A stretch of 64,000 nucleotides of DNA from Microbispora sp. NBC_01189 (GCF_036010665.1 NZ_CP108581.1:5265501-5329500), one strand, 5' to 3'; numbered from the stretch's first letter, positions 14,333 to 24,316 are shown. The notes: generated from the sequence alone by a model not told the origin. Program-made: numbers and translations.

Positions 14333-15969
14333 CAATGCCACTAACTTTGATCATTAGTGCTGATCAAGCGGCCTCGGGTTGCATGACAGCAGGGGCGGTA
14401 TGACCGGTGGCGAGCGCGATGACGGGTGCTTTCGCGGGTTGGGTGGACTTGGGGTTCAGGAGCCAGAACGTGATGACGGTCCGCGGTGGCAGCGGGCTCT
14501 TCGCCGGATCCTTCTGACGGGGAAAGCGGCGTCCCGAGCGGCGTTGTTCGCGGCGGAACGATCGGGTGCGCCGGGTTTCGGGGAGCAGATGACGCGGGTC
14601 GGTGATCTCGTAGATGACGTCGTCGACGAGATCGTCGAGTTCAGCGGGGGGAAAACGCCGCCTCGTCGCTGGCGTGGCGGCGGACGGCTTGGGCGGTGCG
14701 GGTGAAGGAGATCCGATCTGGGTCAAGACGGGCCCGTTCGGCGGCGGTGGTGATCAGGTGCCGGATCGCCTGGTAGACGCAGAGCAGGGCGTAGACCTCT
14801 TGGCGGACCATGTCGGGGCTCTTGGAGCGCAGGACCACCTCTGGTCCGCCGCGCAGCCGGGTTTCCACATCGCCGATCACGGTTTCGGCCTCCCAGCGTT
14901 CGGCGTAGCGGTCGGGGAACTCGCGCAGGGGGTACTGCTCGATGTCGAGCAGTGTGGTGGCCAGGCAGAACAGTTCGCTTTCCGGGGCGTCGCCGGTGGC
15001 CGGGCGTGGGTCGTCGGGGTCGGCGGACACGCTGTATTCGATGATCCGGACGCTGATGCCGGGGATGCCGGCCGGGTCGGTTTTCTTGCGGCGCAGGCGG
15101 CGCGCCTGGTCGGGGTCGGCGATCCGCGATCGGTAGGTGCCGTCGTCCAGGACCTCAAGGATGGGCAGGTCAACGCCGGCTTTCACGCGGAAGATCGCGT
15201 GCGCGCCGGTCGCGGTGATGGCGGCCAGGTCTTCGTGCGACAAGAACAGCCGGTCGGCCACCACCAGGTCGTTTTCGCCGAGTTTCGGCCACAGCTTACG
15301 GGCCAGGGTCTGCTCGCCGTCGGCCAGCGGCCCGACCTCGGCTCCTTGCAGGGTCCGGGTTCCGGTCTCCGCGAGCGCCACGACACGCACCTGGGGGAAC
15401 GCGCCTTCGCTCTTGTCGTTGCCCGGACGGCCGAACTCGGCGTCGTTGTCCGGCGTGGCCTGCACGTTCATGGTGAACCCGTCGATCGCCAGCGTGCGCA
15501 GCCCGCGCCAGTACGCCCACGGCGCCTGCTCGGGTGTGGCGGTCAGCGGCGTCATCGACATCGCCAGCAACTCGGCCAACGGCTCCCAGCCCAGCCGCGC
15601 CCGGCCCTTCGTGAGCGCCGCCGTCGAGGGCTGCATGTCTGTCTCCCGGCGACGCCGGTACGCCCGCGCCCACTCCAGCCCACCCAGCAGTTGGTTCCAT
15701 ACCTCGCTGTAACCGCAGTCGAAGTACACGATCATGGCCATCGCGAAGTACGCCATCACCCGCGCGGGCAGCGTACGAGTCCGCTGCTCACGGGCGTCCC
15801 ACTCGTCAACCGCGACATCCACCATGTCCGGCGGGAACGCCGCGGTCAGCACCCCGATCCCAATCCGGTCCGTCAGCCGGACCCCAGCCACGCCCGCCTT
15901 GACCTGCTGACCCGCTCTCGCCACGAAGCGATCATAGTGGGGCATCAGAGCACAAAGTTAGCGGCATTG
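14333..15969 (-). mobile_element. IS4-family insertion sequence (1637 bp)
   Basis: Ends are CAATGCCACTAACTTTG at 14333 and the inverse of CAATGCCGCTAACTTTG at 15969, 16 of 17 matching. One transposase gene fills it. No clear target duplication is seen (left flank ends TACCGCT, right flank begins CAACTGC). It separates repSA from the tRNA-like att region. Confidence 0.8.
14364..15945 (-). pseudogene. IS4-family transposase with a C-tract frameshift
   Basis: The first frame (15945 to 14641) encodes 434 residues with the IS4 N-terminal domain (GIGVLTAAFPPDMVDVAVDE) and a DDE core: TLAIDGFTMN (Asp), ENDLVVADRLFLSH (Asp) and the Y-2-R-E-4-K-like YAERWEAETVIGDVE. It ends early at EAAFSPR. Dropping one C from the run of six C near 14650 would continue it as SPAELDDLVDDVIYE to a stop at 14364. 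Either a one-base insertion has broken the gene, or the tract is used for frameshifting. The catalytic residues all lie before the shift, so the short product might still act. Confidence 0.8.
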
Positions 15970-16104
15970 CAACTGCTCGGATCCCGCACCCCTCCGGGGC
16001 TGGATCAGTCGGCCCAGGGCGTACCAGAACTCGTCTCGCCCACAGTCGCAGTGCGTCGCATGTGCGTCGTGACGTGGTAGTGACACCAGAAGAAGCAGCA
16101 TTGC

Positions 16105-16188
16105 CGCAGGTAGTGGCTAGTACTGCTCCGCCCCAGGTGGGGCTCTGTAAAACAGTCGCCCCAGGTTCGAACCCATCACCTGCCACCA
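16105..16188 (+). other. tRNA-like sequence / candidate attachment site
   Basis: The 3' part reads GGTTCGAACCC, then ATCACCTGCCACCA: a T-loop, an acceptor strand and an encoded CCA. GCAGGT at 16106-16111 could pair with ACCTGC, but the D-, anticodon and T-stems do not fold well, so this is not a normal tRNA gene. Integrative elements of the pSAM2 type insert into tRNA 3' ends and leave such a copy at one boundary. The position next to repSA and just before a terminator fits an att remnant. No second copy is found in the window. Confidence 0.4.
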
Positions 16189-16193
16189 GCAGG

Positions 16194-16237
16194 AAAGAGG
16201 CCCCTGACCAGCAGTAATGCCGGTTCGGGGCTCTTTT
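16194..16237 (+). terminator. Terminator after the tRNA-like sequence
   Basis: AAAGAGGCCCC pairs imperfectly with GGGGCTCTTTT around a 22-nt loop, with a T-run at the end. Such structures commonly follow tRNA genes. Confidence 0.6.
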
Positions 16238-16394
16238 GCTGTGTCCGGCTGTCCACGGTGTTCATCGGCTGGCTACGGCTCGTCGCGGCCAATACGCGGC
16301 CAGGTTTTCCCGATCAAGGAAGCGTCTCTGGAACGCCAGCCAGGTCTGATCGTTTTTGGTTAACTTGCTCGGAGCGGCGTGGGAAGGTGGGTTG

Positions 16395-16838
16395 ATGGCA
16401 ACCTGGTTACAACTGGTAAGCAGCCTGGTTGCTGCGCTCATCGGAGGGGTGATCGCTCCGCAGATCACTCAGTCAAAGGAACGGCGCGCGGCGCGGGCGG
16501 TAGTGCGTGAGCGCATAGCTGACGTTGAGTCGCTTCGGTGGCTAGAATATCCGTACACAGACTTCAAGCGTGCGCTGGCGGCGCTGGAGGCGGCTGCTCT
16601 CGTTGCTCGTGTCCCGCGGACTGCCGTACAACGCTACGTCCGTGCATCTGAGGCTGCTCGTGGAGCGATGAAGGAAGCCCCAGGCGCGGGACCGCATGGC
16701 GAAGACGCAAGCTACCTGCTTTCCGATGCACCTGAGGCTCTCGCTCCTGCGTCAGCCTTGGAGGAACTGAGTGCAGCCCTGTGGCACCCATGGCTTGTCC
16801 GTTTGCCATTTGCTAGGCACCGCTTCAAGGCTTCGTAG
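16395..16838 (+). CDS. Hypothetical membrane-anchored protein
   Basis: 147 residues, not recognised. One N-terminal hydrophobic segment (ATWLQLVSSLVAALIGGVIA) is followed by a charged, helical cytoplasmic part with KERRAARAVVRERIADVES and several Ala-rich helices. The ATG 16395 is preceded by GGGAAGGTGGG. It stands alone between the tRNA-like terminator and the broken repSA. The anchor-plus-helix layout is seen in many accessory proteins of mobile elements, but no role can be given. Confidence 0.6.
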   Translation: MATWLQLVSSLVAALIGGVIAPQITQSKERRAARAVVRERIADVESLRWLEYPYTDFKRALAALEAAALVARVPRTAVQRYVRASEAARGAMKEAPGAGPHGEDASYLLSDAPEALAPASALEELSAALWHPWLVRLPFARHRFKAS

Positions 16839-17142
16839 CCTCCATATGCGACGCATGGCCTCCCCTCCCTGTCCGTGAATGCGCTTGGCGTAGACGCGCA
16901 TGCTTGTGTGAAGCCGCCGCCGATCGGCTTGTCTGGGCTGGCTGGGGATCAAGTGAGTGACAATCTGGGTGACAACCGCAGCGGACGATCACGGACACCG
17001 GCGAACGACGACGGGCACGACCAACAGGCCAAGCCGATGTCTGAGCACCTCAAGAACGATGTTGAGTTCGTTTGGGAGCAAGCAGTCGTCGCCCGTGCTG
17101 CCGCCGACTAACCAAACGAGCGGGAGTGAATAGGGGAGACGG
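16839..17142. other. Gap with no supported gene
   Basis: A 78-codon plus-strand frame (16875-17111) has ordinary composition but no ribosome site or recognisable motif. Homology to repSA begins abruptly at about 17143. Confidence 0.4.
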
Positions 17143-18203
17143 GATCATCTCGGCCCACAGGTGTTCGCCGTGCCGGTAACCGCTCCCGGCGAAGCGCCAC
17201 TGGCCGACCGTCACCGTCTCCCGCTCGGCGGGATCAGGCAGGCCGCGCTGCTCCCGAGCCCGCTCGGCCTGGTGATCGGCCCGCACCTGGCGCAGCGCGC
17301 CGAGCGTGGTCGAGTAGTGGCGGCTCTTGGTCGAGAAGTGGCCCCGGTTGCCGAGCATGTGCGCCCACCGCCGCAGCGGCACGAGCCGATACGCCGGATC
17401 GTTCGCCAGGACGAAGCAGGTATAGATCATGCGCCGGGCATGCTCGGTGACGTCGAGCCGCGCGACGTCGGCGATCTCCCGGATCGGCCGGTCCACGGTC
17501 CCGGCTGACTGGGCCCCCTTTGTCGCGTACTTCGCGATGTAGGCCGCCACCCGTTGATCCGCGATGCCCTCCAATCCCGTCGCAACGTAGATGGGGTCCA
17601 CGTCCAGTTGCGTTCCCCACCGGCCGACGAACGACGGGTCATCGTCCGGCACGGGAACCGAGACCGCAGCCGCGGTTTCCCGAATCGCCTCCTGGAGCAC
17701 CGGCACCGTTGCCCAGTCCGGCGGACGATCCGACGGGCCATCGGGGCCGTCGAGGCGGATCACCGCGTGGAAGTGGACCAGGCCCCGCGCCTGATACTCG
17801 GCCACCTTGGCGTACGACAGCCGGAGCCGTCGCCGTAGTTCGGCCCGTGAAGTGCCAAGGTGCCGGGCGAACGTCGCCGGTAGTGCTTGGGCGAAGCGCC
17901 GCCACAGCTCACCGGTATGGGCGTTCCACAGCACCGCGCCCCGGTAGTCGTAGCAGTCCACGCAGATCGGCTGCCCGACCTGGGAGTCATCCTCGCTGTG
18001 CCGAATACCGCCGAATACCGCAGCCTTCCGGCCTGCCGTGCTCGCACACCGGGTTGTCCCTCCGAGGACGACACGGCAGCACCTTGTCCCCCTTCTGTCG
18101 GCGCGCGTGGACCGCGCCGAACGAGGGGGCGGTGAACGTGGCGAACACGCGGGGATGCGCGCTCACGTTTTCGGGCACACCCTTGCCGCCCCGCAGGCCG
18201 GAC
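17143..18203 (-). pseudogene. Truncated, frameshifted second repSA
   Basis: About 95% identical in protein to the repSA at 12585-13982, with GLVHFHAVIRLDG and AYIAKYATKGAQ retained. The N-terminal part is lost above about 18203 (the first roughly 100 codons) and the last ~20 codons are replaced by unrelated sequence. Near 18000-18020 the decamer GCCGAATACC is present twice in tandem, shifting the frame by one. Three independent lesions make it a clear pseudogene. It indicates a second related element or a partial duplication. Confidence 0.85.
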
Positions 18204-18413
18204 GACGGATCAACACTCCGAGGTAAAAGCCTTGAATAGCCGATCAGAGGAGCTCGCGTCCGTGCTTCCCGCTTTACTCGTCGGCTCAGCTCAAGTGGAT
18301 CAGTTTCTTGCCCAACAGCGTTACAGCCAGGCAACCGTTGCTTGCTGTGAGCGCTCGCGGCGGTCGCGGTGGTTGTGGGACATGCGCCGGCTCGGAACTA
18401 CTGATGCCTTCTG

Positions 18414-19343
18414 TCATTGCGCCGCGCAACTTATGCTTGCTACATCTGCCGCGTTGGCCGCGTAAGTTGTGAGTTGGTTCCACTCCGCGTGGGGATTCTT
18501 GTTCTGCTTCAGCCAGCGCTGTAGATTGTGTAGGTCAATATCAAGCATTTGTTTGGCATCGGCTTCAAGCTGGTGGAGCTTACTTTCTTGGTCACTTGGT
18601 ATCTTTCTCGGAATGGTGCGATAGGTAGCAGAGCTTTGTCTGGCCGTCTGAACAGCTTCAACGGCTGCGTCATAGCGTGCCTTGTAGTCGGGTTTTGCTC
18701 CTGTTATCCTGCCGTCTTCTTCGATGATTGAATCCTGCAGGGCCCCCAGCGCCCGGCTCTCGTCGGCAGCTGCGCGTATAAGTTTCCGGCATATTTGGTC
18801 GGCGGCGGCGTTTGATGCGGAGACTGGTGCCGCAGTGTCTGACGGCTTCGGCACGAAAATGCCGTGCCACAGCCCGGCAACTAGTACGGCGGCTGCGCCT
18901 ATCGCTATGCCCCAAATTTTTATTTTTTCGCTTCGCTTCCAAGCCATGGGCGACATGATAGCTGCCCGTCCTCGGCTAGGTGCGGACATCGCGATGTTGG
19001 GAATATTGTCGCTCCGATAAATATATTTTGATGGGTCCTGAATCAATATCAGAAGACTGCACAAATAGTCAGGCACCTCTGTGTCCGTCCCATGCGTTCC
19101 GCTGTACTGGTAGGCGCCACCGGCTGCATCGGTGGAAGACTTCCCTTCGGCAGTCTCGTCGGTGATCAGCACGGCGTTGCTGGGATTCCCGTCGCCAAGA
19201 TGCCCGATCGCCCAGGTCCCAGCTTCGTCCAGGACCACTTGCTCTGGCCAGGACGTCCCGGGGCCAGGAAGTGTTGCATCCGGTCGGGGGTGGTGTGTCG
19301 CCGTCTCGGCTAGCGACCAGCAGTCCTTGTCCTTCAGCTCCAT
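18414..19343 (-). CDS. Hypothetical single-pass membrane protein
   Basis: The open frame covers 309 codons. The second half, from an internal ATG at 18956 (MSPMAWKRSEKIKIWG), looks like a complete small protein: a transmembrane segment IWGIAIGAAAVLVAGLWHG, then an extracellular helical domain with paired Cys (DQICRKL and VASISCAAQ). The first half (KDCWSLAETATHH, EQVVLDEAGTWAIGHLGDG) is soluble-looking and may be a separate fused or decayed gene. GC is lower than in neighbours, with A/T runs near 18915-18930, suggesting foreign origin. A 60-codon frame just upstream (19334-19516) overlaps its start. Confidence 0.55.
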   Translation of the reverse strand: MELKDKDCWSLAETATHHPRPDATLPGPGTSWPEQVVLDEAGTWAIGHLGDGNPSNAVLITDETAEGKSSTDAAGGAYQYSGTHGTDTEVPDYLCSLLILIQDPSKYIYRSDNIPNIAMSAPSRGRAAIMSPMAWKRSEKIKIWGIAIGAAAVLVAGLWHGIFVPKPSDTAAPVSASNAAADQICRKLIRAAADESRALGALQDSIIEEDGRITGAKPDYKARYDAAVEAVQTARQSSATYRTIPRKIPSDQESKLHQLEADAKQMLDIDLHNLQRWLKQNKNPHAEWNQLTTYAANAADVASISCAAQ

Positions 19344-19509
19344 CGGCAGCTCGCCAGCATCTGGTCACACGTCAGTCGGCTCTCCCTGCGCGGGAAGAAA
19401 CCGGTCGCGCGGTCCAGCAGTTCTTGCCGCAGCGTGGCGTGCTCTCCATATTGGAATAGGTAACTCACGGCCACGCCCGAAAACTCCCCACGGAAGCGCC
19501 GAGACGTAG

Positions 19510-19887
19510 GTGACACAGGAACTCGCCCCGTCAGGAACCGGTGTCCGGCAGTCGCTCGGGGTCCGGCGGCACAAGGGCGTTCGGGTGATTTTCACGCTTC
19601 TTCTCTGGGTCACCCTTGTGGCGTTTCCGATCAGTCTTTCGTTGTATGTCGACGATCAGATCGGCTGGCCGTTGGCCCTCCGGGACGCGATGGCCGTGGG
19701 TACTCGGCTCTCGCCTATGGTGGCCCTTTTCTTCCTGTCGCCGAAGGTGTCCTACCGGCGGCGAGACTGTCTCATGTACCTGGTCCCCCTTTACGGGGTT
19801 CTCGTATTTCCCTTCATAATCTTCTGGCGGATCGTCCGTCTGCCTCTGCGTGACTGGCCGTCGCGGCCCGATGAGCGTCACCTCTGA
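19510..19887 (+). CDS. Small multi-pass membrane protein
   Basis: 125 residues, not recognised. Hydrophobic segments at about residues 27-45 (VIFTLLLWVTLVAFPISL), 65-77 and 86-107 (LMYLVPLYGVLVFPFIIFW) predict three membrane passes with a basic N-terminus. GTG start. It is followed 64 bp later by hemW and marks the end of the accessory region. Confidence 0.5.
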   Translation: MTQELAPSGTGVRQSLGVRRHKGVRVIFTLLLWVTLVAFPISLSLYVDDQIGWPLALRDAMAVGTRLSPMVALFFLSPKVSYRRRDCLMYLVPLYGVLVFPFIIFWRIVRLPLRDWPSRPDERHL

Positions 19888-19951
19888 CGGGCCTGTCCCG
19901 GTTCCGCTCCGGCCTGCCTCGGCAGGGTGTGAGTGACGGCAGACTGGAGGG

Positions 19952-21172
19952 GTGCCTTCCGTGCTTCCCGACGGCGATCCCGTCCCCGCGAGCGGCGCGC
20001 TGCCGCCCGGAGCCCTCGACGGGCTCGGTTCCCGTCCGTTCGGCTTCTACGTGCACGTGCCGTTCTGCGCGACGCGCTGCGGCTACTGCGACTTCAACAC
20101 CTACACGGCCGCCGAGCTGGGGCCGGGCGCCGCGCAGCGCGACTACGCCGCCACCGCGATCGAGGAGGTGCGGCTGGCCCGGCGGGTGCTCGGGGACGCC
20201 GCACCGCCGGTCGAGACGGTTTTCTTCGGCGGTGGCACGCCGACGCTGCTGCCCGCCGCCGACCTCGTACGGATCCTGGACGCCGTCGCCGGGGAGTTCG
20301 GCCTGCGGCCGGACGCCGAGGTGACGACCGAGGCCAACCCCGAGTCCGTCGACCCGACCTACCTGAAGGAACTGCGGGAGGGCGGCTTCACCCGCATGAG
20401 CTTCGGCATGCAGAGCGCGGGCGAGCACGTCCTCGCCGTCCTCGACCGGCGGCACACGCCCGGCCGCCCCGCCGAGGCCGTACGGGAGGCCCGCGCGGCC
20501 GGGTTCGAGCACGTCAACCTCGACCTGATCTACGGCACGCCGGGGGAGAGCGACGACGACTGGCGGGCCTCGCTGGAGGCCGCCCTGGCGGCCGGCCCCG
20601 ACCACGTCTCGGCGTACTCCCTGATCGTGGAGGACGGCACCCGGCTCGCCGCCCGCATCCGGCGCGGCGACCTGCCGATGCCGGAGGACGACGTGGCGGC
20701 CGACCGCTACCTCATCGCCGAGGAGGCCCTGACGGCCGCGGGCCTGACCTGGTACGAGATCTCCAACTGGGCGGCGGGAGACGAGGCCCGCTGCCGCCAC
20801 AACCTGCTCTACTGGACCGGCGGCGACTGGTGGGGGGTCGGCCCGGGGGCGCACAGCCACGTCGGCGGCACCCGCTGGTGGAACGTCAAGCACCCCGTGG
20901 CATACGCCGCCCGCCTGGCGGACGGAGCCTCGCCGGCGCACGCCCGCGAGGTGCTCACGGCGGAGGACCGGGCCGTCGAGCGCGTCATGCTGGAGCTGCG
21001 CCTCGCCTCGGGCTTCCCGCTCGCCGACCTCGCCCCCGAGGCGCGTACGGCCTGCGCGCGGGCGCTGGGAGGCGGGCTGCTGGAGACCGAGGCGTTCAAG
21101 GCGGGCCGGGCCGTGCTCACGCTGCGCGGCCGGCTCCTCGCCGACGCCGTCGTACGCGACCTGACCCCCTAA
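19952..21172 (+). CDS. hemW: Radical SAM HemW-type protein (heme chaperone)
   Basis: 406 residues, related to oxygen-independent coproporphyrinogen oxidase but of the HemW class, which binds heme and delivers it rather than oxidising porphyrinogen. The 4Fe-4S site is CATRCGYC (CxxxCxxC) within FYVHVPFCATRCGYCDF near residue 40. FFGGGTPTLL, the GMQS and DLIYGTPGE elements of the SAM barrel and a C-terminal HemN_C domain (ARCRHNLLYW, GPGAHSHVGG) follow. GTG 19952 start. Its stop overlaps that of the convergent DUF3097 gene by 4 bp. The next genes are hrcA and dnaJ, a common order in actinomycetes. Confidence 0.93.
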   Translation: MPSVLPDGDPVPASGALPPGALDGLGSRPFGFYVHVPFCATRCGYCDFNTYTAAELGPGAAQRDYAATAIEEVRLARRVLGDAAPPVETVFFGGGTPTLLPAADLVRILDAVAGEFGLRPDAEVTTEANPESVDPTYLKELREGGFTRMSFGMQSAGEHVLAVLDRRHTPGRPAEAVREARAAGFEHVNLDLIYGTPGESDDDWRASLEAALAAGPDHVSAYSLIVEDGTRLAARIRRGDLPMPEDDVAADRYLIAEEALTAAGLTWYEISNWAAGDEARCRHNLLYWTGGDWWGVGPGAHSHVGGTRWWNVKHPVAYAARLADGASPAHAREVLTAEDRAVERVMLELRLASGFPLADLAPEARTACARALGGGLLETEAFKAGRAVLTLRGRLLADAVVRDLTP

Positions 21173-21984
21173 TCTGCCTGGTCCGGGGCCGTGACGAAGT
21201 CGATGAGTTCTTCCACGCGGCCGAGGAGTTCGGGCTCCAGGTCGGCGTAGGTCGTGACGCGGCCGAGGATGTGCCGCCACGCCTCCTGGGGGTCCATCCG
21301 CCAGCCCAGGGCGGCGATCACGCCCTCCTTCCACGGCACGCCGCGCGGCACGTCCGGCCACGCCGGGATGCCGAGCGCCCGGGGCTTGACCGCCTGCCAG
21401 ATGTCCACGAAGGGGTGCCCGGCGACGAGCACGTCCGTGCCGGAGACCCGGGCGGCGATGCGGCTCTCCTTGGAGCCGGGCACCAGGTGGTCCACGAGCA
21501 CGCCCAGCCGCCTGCCCGGCTCCGGGCCGAACTCCTCCACGATCGCGGGCAGATCGTCGACGCCCTCCAGGAACTCGACGACGACCCCCTCCACGCGCAG
21601 GTCGTGGCCCCAGATCTGCTCGACCAGCGCGGCGTCGTGGAGGCCCTCGACGTAGATGCGGCTCTCCTTGGCGACCTGGGCGCGCAGCCCCCCGACCGCG
21701 ATCGACCCGGAGGCGCTCCGCAGCGGGCCGGACGGCCGGGCCTTCGGACGGACCAGCGTCACCGGCCTGCCGTCGAGGAGGAACCCGGCGGGGGTCAGCG
21801 GGAACACCCGCCGCCGCCCGAAGCGGTCCTCCAGCGTGACGGCCTCCTTGTCGCAGTCCACCACCGCGCCGCAGAAGCGGCCCTCGGCGTCCTCGACCAC
21901 GAGGCCGGGCTCGGCCGGGATCTCGGGGATCTGCCCCCGCCGTGGCCGCCGCCAGTCTCCGGAAAGCACGTCCCGCCCGTACAT
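21169..21984 (-). CDS. DUF3097 family protein
   Basis: 271 residues, conserved actinobacterial family of unknown function. It begins MYGRDVLSGDWRRP and contains FLLDGRPVTLV, RIYVEGLHDAALVEQIWG, LGVLVDHLVPGSKESRIA and HPFVDIWQAVKP. The E-G-x-H-D and D-H-L-V-x-G-S-K-E motifs resemble a toprim-like nucleic-acid enzyme fold, which is inference. ATG 21984 is chosen over longer upstream frames because the family starts MYGRDV. Single gene, divergent from hrcA. Confidence 0.85.
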   Translation of the reverse strand: MYGRDVLSGDWRRPRRGQIPEIPAEPGLVVEDAEGRFCGAVVDCDKEAVTLEDRFGRRRVFPLTPAGFLLDGRPVTLVRPKARPSGPLRSASGSIAVGGLRAQVAKESRIYVEGLHDAALVEQIWGHDLRVEGVVVEFLEGVDDLPAIVEEFGPEPGRRLGVLVDHLVPGSKESRIAARVSGTDVLVAGHPFVDIWQAVKPRALGIPAWPDVPRGVPWKEGVIAALGWRMDPQEAWRHILGRVTTYADLEPELLGRVEELIDFVTAPDQAD

Positions 21985-22099
21985 GCGGGGAACGCTAGCA
22001 AATCCCGGGCCGCCGGCTCGCCCGATGCGCCCGCAATCACGTCGCGTTGCCCCTGATCGTCTCCTCGTTATCGCACGCCGAGCGGTCGTAGCCGTACAC

Positions 22100-22126
22100 T
22101 TGGCACTCGGGAACACAGAGTGCCAG
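22100..22126 (+). promoter_or_regulatory. CIRCE operator upstream of hrcA-dnaJ
   Basis: TTGGCACTC, nine bases, GAGTGCCAG: the CIRCE architecture bound by HrcA (consensus TTAGCACTC-N9-GAGTGCTAA). It ends 34 bp before the hrcA start and overlaps a possible -10 TACACT at 22095-22100. Confidence 0.85.
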
Positions 22127-22160
22127 GGTCGGTGTTTCCGAGGCACAGGGAGGTGACACA

Positions 22161-23174
22161 TTGCTCGACGACCGCAAGCTCGCCGTCCTGCGCGCCATCG
22201 TCGAGGACTACGTGTCCACCAATGAGCCGGTGGGGTCCAAGGCCCTGGCGGACAGGCACAACCTCGGCGTCTCCCCGGCGACCATCCGCAACGACATGGC
22301 GGCGCTGGAGGAGCAGGGCTACATCACGCAGCCGCACACCAGCGCCGGGCGGGTCCCCACCGACAAGGGATACCGCCTGTTCGTCGACCGGCTGTCGCAG
22401 ATCAAGCCCTTGTCCGGGGCGGAGCGCAGGGCCATCGAGACGTTCCTCGCCGGGGCGGTCGACCTCGACGAGATCGTCATGCGCACGGTGCGGCTGCTCG
22501 CGCAGCTCACCCGGCAGGTGGCCGTGGTGCAGTATCCCTCGCTCACCCGGTCGTCGGTCCGCCACGTGGAGATCGTTCCGCTGGCGGAGCGCCGGGTCAT
22601 GCTGGTGCTGATCACCAACACCGGGCGGGTGGAGCAGCGGGTGGTCGATCTGCCCGAGGCGCTCGCCGAGGACCGGATCGCGAACCTGCGCTCCGTGCTG
22701 AACGGCTGCCTCGACGGGTGCTGGCTCTCGCAGGTGCCCGAGACCGTGGCCGGCATTCCCGAACGGCTGCCGCCGGAGGAGAGACCGGTGGTGGCGACCA
22801 TCATGTCCGTGCTCCTGGAGACGCTCGTCGAGCGGCACGAGGAGAAGATCGTCTTCGGCGGTACGGCCAATCTGGCGGGCGCCGACTTCAGCGTGGGCCT
22901 GCGCGACGTGCTTGAGGCGTTGGAGGAGCAGGTCGTGCTCATGCGCCTGCTGGGCGAGACCGGCGGGCTGTCCGAACTCACCGTCAGAATCGGATCCGAG
23001 AATCCCTACAGCGGGCTGCGCGGCACCTCTATCGTGGCCGCCGGATACGGTTCGGGCGACAAGGAACTGGCCCGGCTGGGAGTGCTGGGCCCGACACGAA
23101 TGGACTATCCGGTGACGATGGGTGCGGTGCGCGCTGTCGCGCGGTACGTGGGCCAGATCCTGGCGGGGTCATAA
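22161..23174 (+). CDS. hrcA: Heat-inducible transcription repressor HrcA
   Basis: Repressor of class I heat-shock genes, 337 residues. The N-terminal winged helix has [41 protein letters not shown] and [18 protein letters not shown] central GAF-like domain follows, and the C-terminal part has the conserved SVIGPTRMDY-like [22 protein letters not shown] start with GGGAGGTGACACA just upstream. The CIRCE site in front shows autoregulation, with release when GroEL is titrated by unfolded protein. Followed without gap by dnaJ. Confidence 0.96.
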   Translation: MLDDRKLAVLRAIVEDYVSTNEPVGSKALADRHNLGVSPATIRNDMAALEEQGYITQPHTSAGRVPTDKGYRLFVDRLSQIKPLSGAERRAIETFLAGAVDLDEIVMRTVRLLAQLTRQVAVVQYPSLTRSSVRHVEIVPLAERRVMLVLITNTGRVEQRVVDLPEALAEDRIANLRSVLNGCLDGCWLSQVPETVAGIPERLPPEERPVVATIMSVLLETLVERHEEKIVFGGTANLAGADFSVGLRDVLEALEEQVVLMRLLGETGGLSELTVRIGSENPYSGLRGTSIVAAGYGSGDKELARLGVLGPTRMDYPVTMGAVRAVARYVGQILAGS

Positions 23175-24311
23175 GTGTCCAACGACTACTACGCGACCCT
23201 TGGCGTCCGGCGCGACGCCAGCCAGGAAGAGATCAAGAAGGCGTATCGCCGTCTCGCCCGGGAGCTGCATCCGGACGTGAACCCCGACCCGGAGACCCAG
23301 GAGCGGTTCAAGGAGATCAACCAGGCGTACGAGGTGCTGTCCGACGCGGGCAAGCGCCGCATGTACGACATGGGCGCCGATCCGTTCGCGAGTGGCGGCG
23401 GGCCGGCCGGGGCGGGCGGCTTCGGCGCGGGCTTCCCCTTCAGCGACATCATGGACGCCTTCTTCGGTTCCGCCGGCGGCGCGCGGGGTCCCCGCTCACG
23501 CGCCCGCCGGGGCCGCAACGCCACCATCCGGGTCGAGCTGGACCTCGCGGAGTCCGCCTTCGGCACCACGCGCGAGATCGTTGTCGACACGGCCGTGGTC
23601 TGCGACGTCTGCCAGGGCTCCGGGGCCGCGTCGGGCACCCACCCCGACACCTGCGACATGTGTCACGGGCGGGGCGAGGTCTCACAGGTCACCCGCTCGT
23701 TCCTGGGCCAGGTCATGACGTCCCGCCCCTGCCCTCAGTGCGGCGGGTACGGCAGCGTCATCCGGCACCCCTGCATTGAGTGCTCGGGCGAGGGACGGGT
23801 CCGGACCCGGCGCACGATCAAGGTGCGGATCCCGGCCGGCGTCGAGGACGGCACGCACATCCAGCTCGCGGGCGAGGGCGAGGTCGGGCCGGGCGGAGGC
23901 CCTCCGGGCGACCTGTTCCTGGAGATCGTCGAGCGGCCGCACCAGATCTTCGAACGCCGCGGCGACGACCTCCACTGCACCGTCCAGATCCCCATGACCG
24001 CCGCCGCGCTCGGCACCGTCCTGTCGGTCGACACCCTCGACGGCGCGGAGGCGATCGACGTGCGGCCCGGCACCCAGGCCGGTCAGGTCATCCCCCTGTA
24101 CGGAAAGGGCATCCAGCGGCTCAACGAGACCGGCCGGGGCGACCTGCTGATCCACGTGACCGTCGAGACGCCGACCAAGCTCGACCCGCAGCAGGAGGAA
24201 CTGCTGCGGGAGCTGTCGAAGCTGCGCGGGGAGGAACGGCCGCCCGGCAAGTTCACTCCCGGCCAGCAGGGCTTCTTCTCGCGCCTGCGGGACGCCTTCA
24301 ACGGCCGCTGA
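23175..24311 (+). CDS. dnaJ: Chaperone DnaJ (DnaJ2 type)
   Basis: Hsp40 co-chaperone of 378 residues that stimulates DnaK ATPase and holds substrates. The J domain (residues 1-68) has [20 protein letters not shown] and HPDVNPD with the essential HPD. A Gly/Phe linker follows. Four CxxCxGxG zinc motifs are [24 protein letters not shown] and CIECSGEG. The C-terminal beta domain has ILIPAGV-like [10 protein letters not shown] and [15 protein letters not shown] start directly after the hrcA stop, so co-transcribed under CIRCE control. The short 27-codon repeat frame follows 5 bp later. Confidence 0.96.
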   Translation: MSNDYYATLGVRRDASQEEIKKAYRRLARELHPDVNPDPETQERFKEINQAYEVLSDAGKRRMYDMGADPFASGGGPAGAGGFGAGFPFSDIMDAFFGSAGGARGPRSRARRGRNATIRVELDLAESAFGTTREIVVDTAVVCDVCQGSGAASGTHPDTCDMCHGRGEVSQVTRSFLGQVMTSRPCPQCGGYGSVIRHPCIECSGEGRVRTRRTIKVRIPAGVEDGTHIQLAGEGEVGPGGGPPGDLFLEIVERPHQIFERRGDDLHCTVQIPMTAAALGTVLSVDTLDGAEAIDVRPGTQAGQVIPLYGKGIQRLNETGRGDLLIHVTVETPTKLDPQQEELLRELSKLRGEERPPGKFTPGQQGFFSRLRDAFNGR

Positions 24312-24316
24312 CGCAC

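Noticed and set aside
16105-16188. Functional tRNA gene
   Set aside because: D-, anticodon and T-stems do not pair; only the 3' end is tRNA-like.
16875-17111. 78-codon plus-strand ORF
   Set aside because: No ribosome site, no motif, adjacent to pseudogene junction; left as unsupported.
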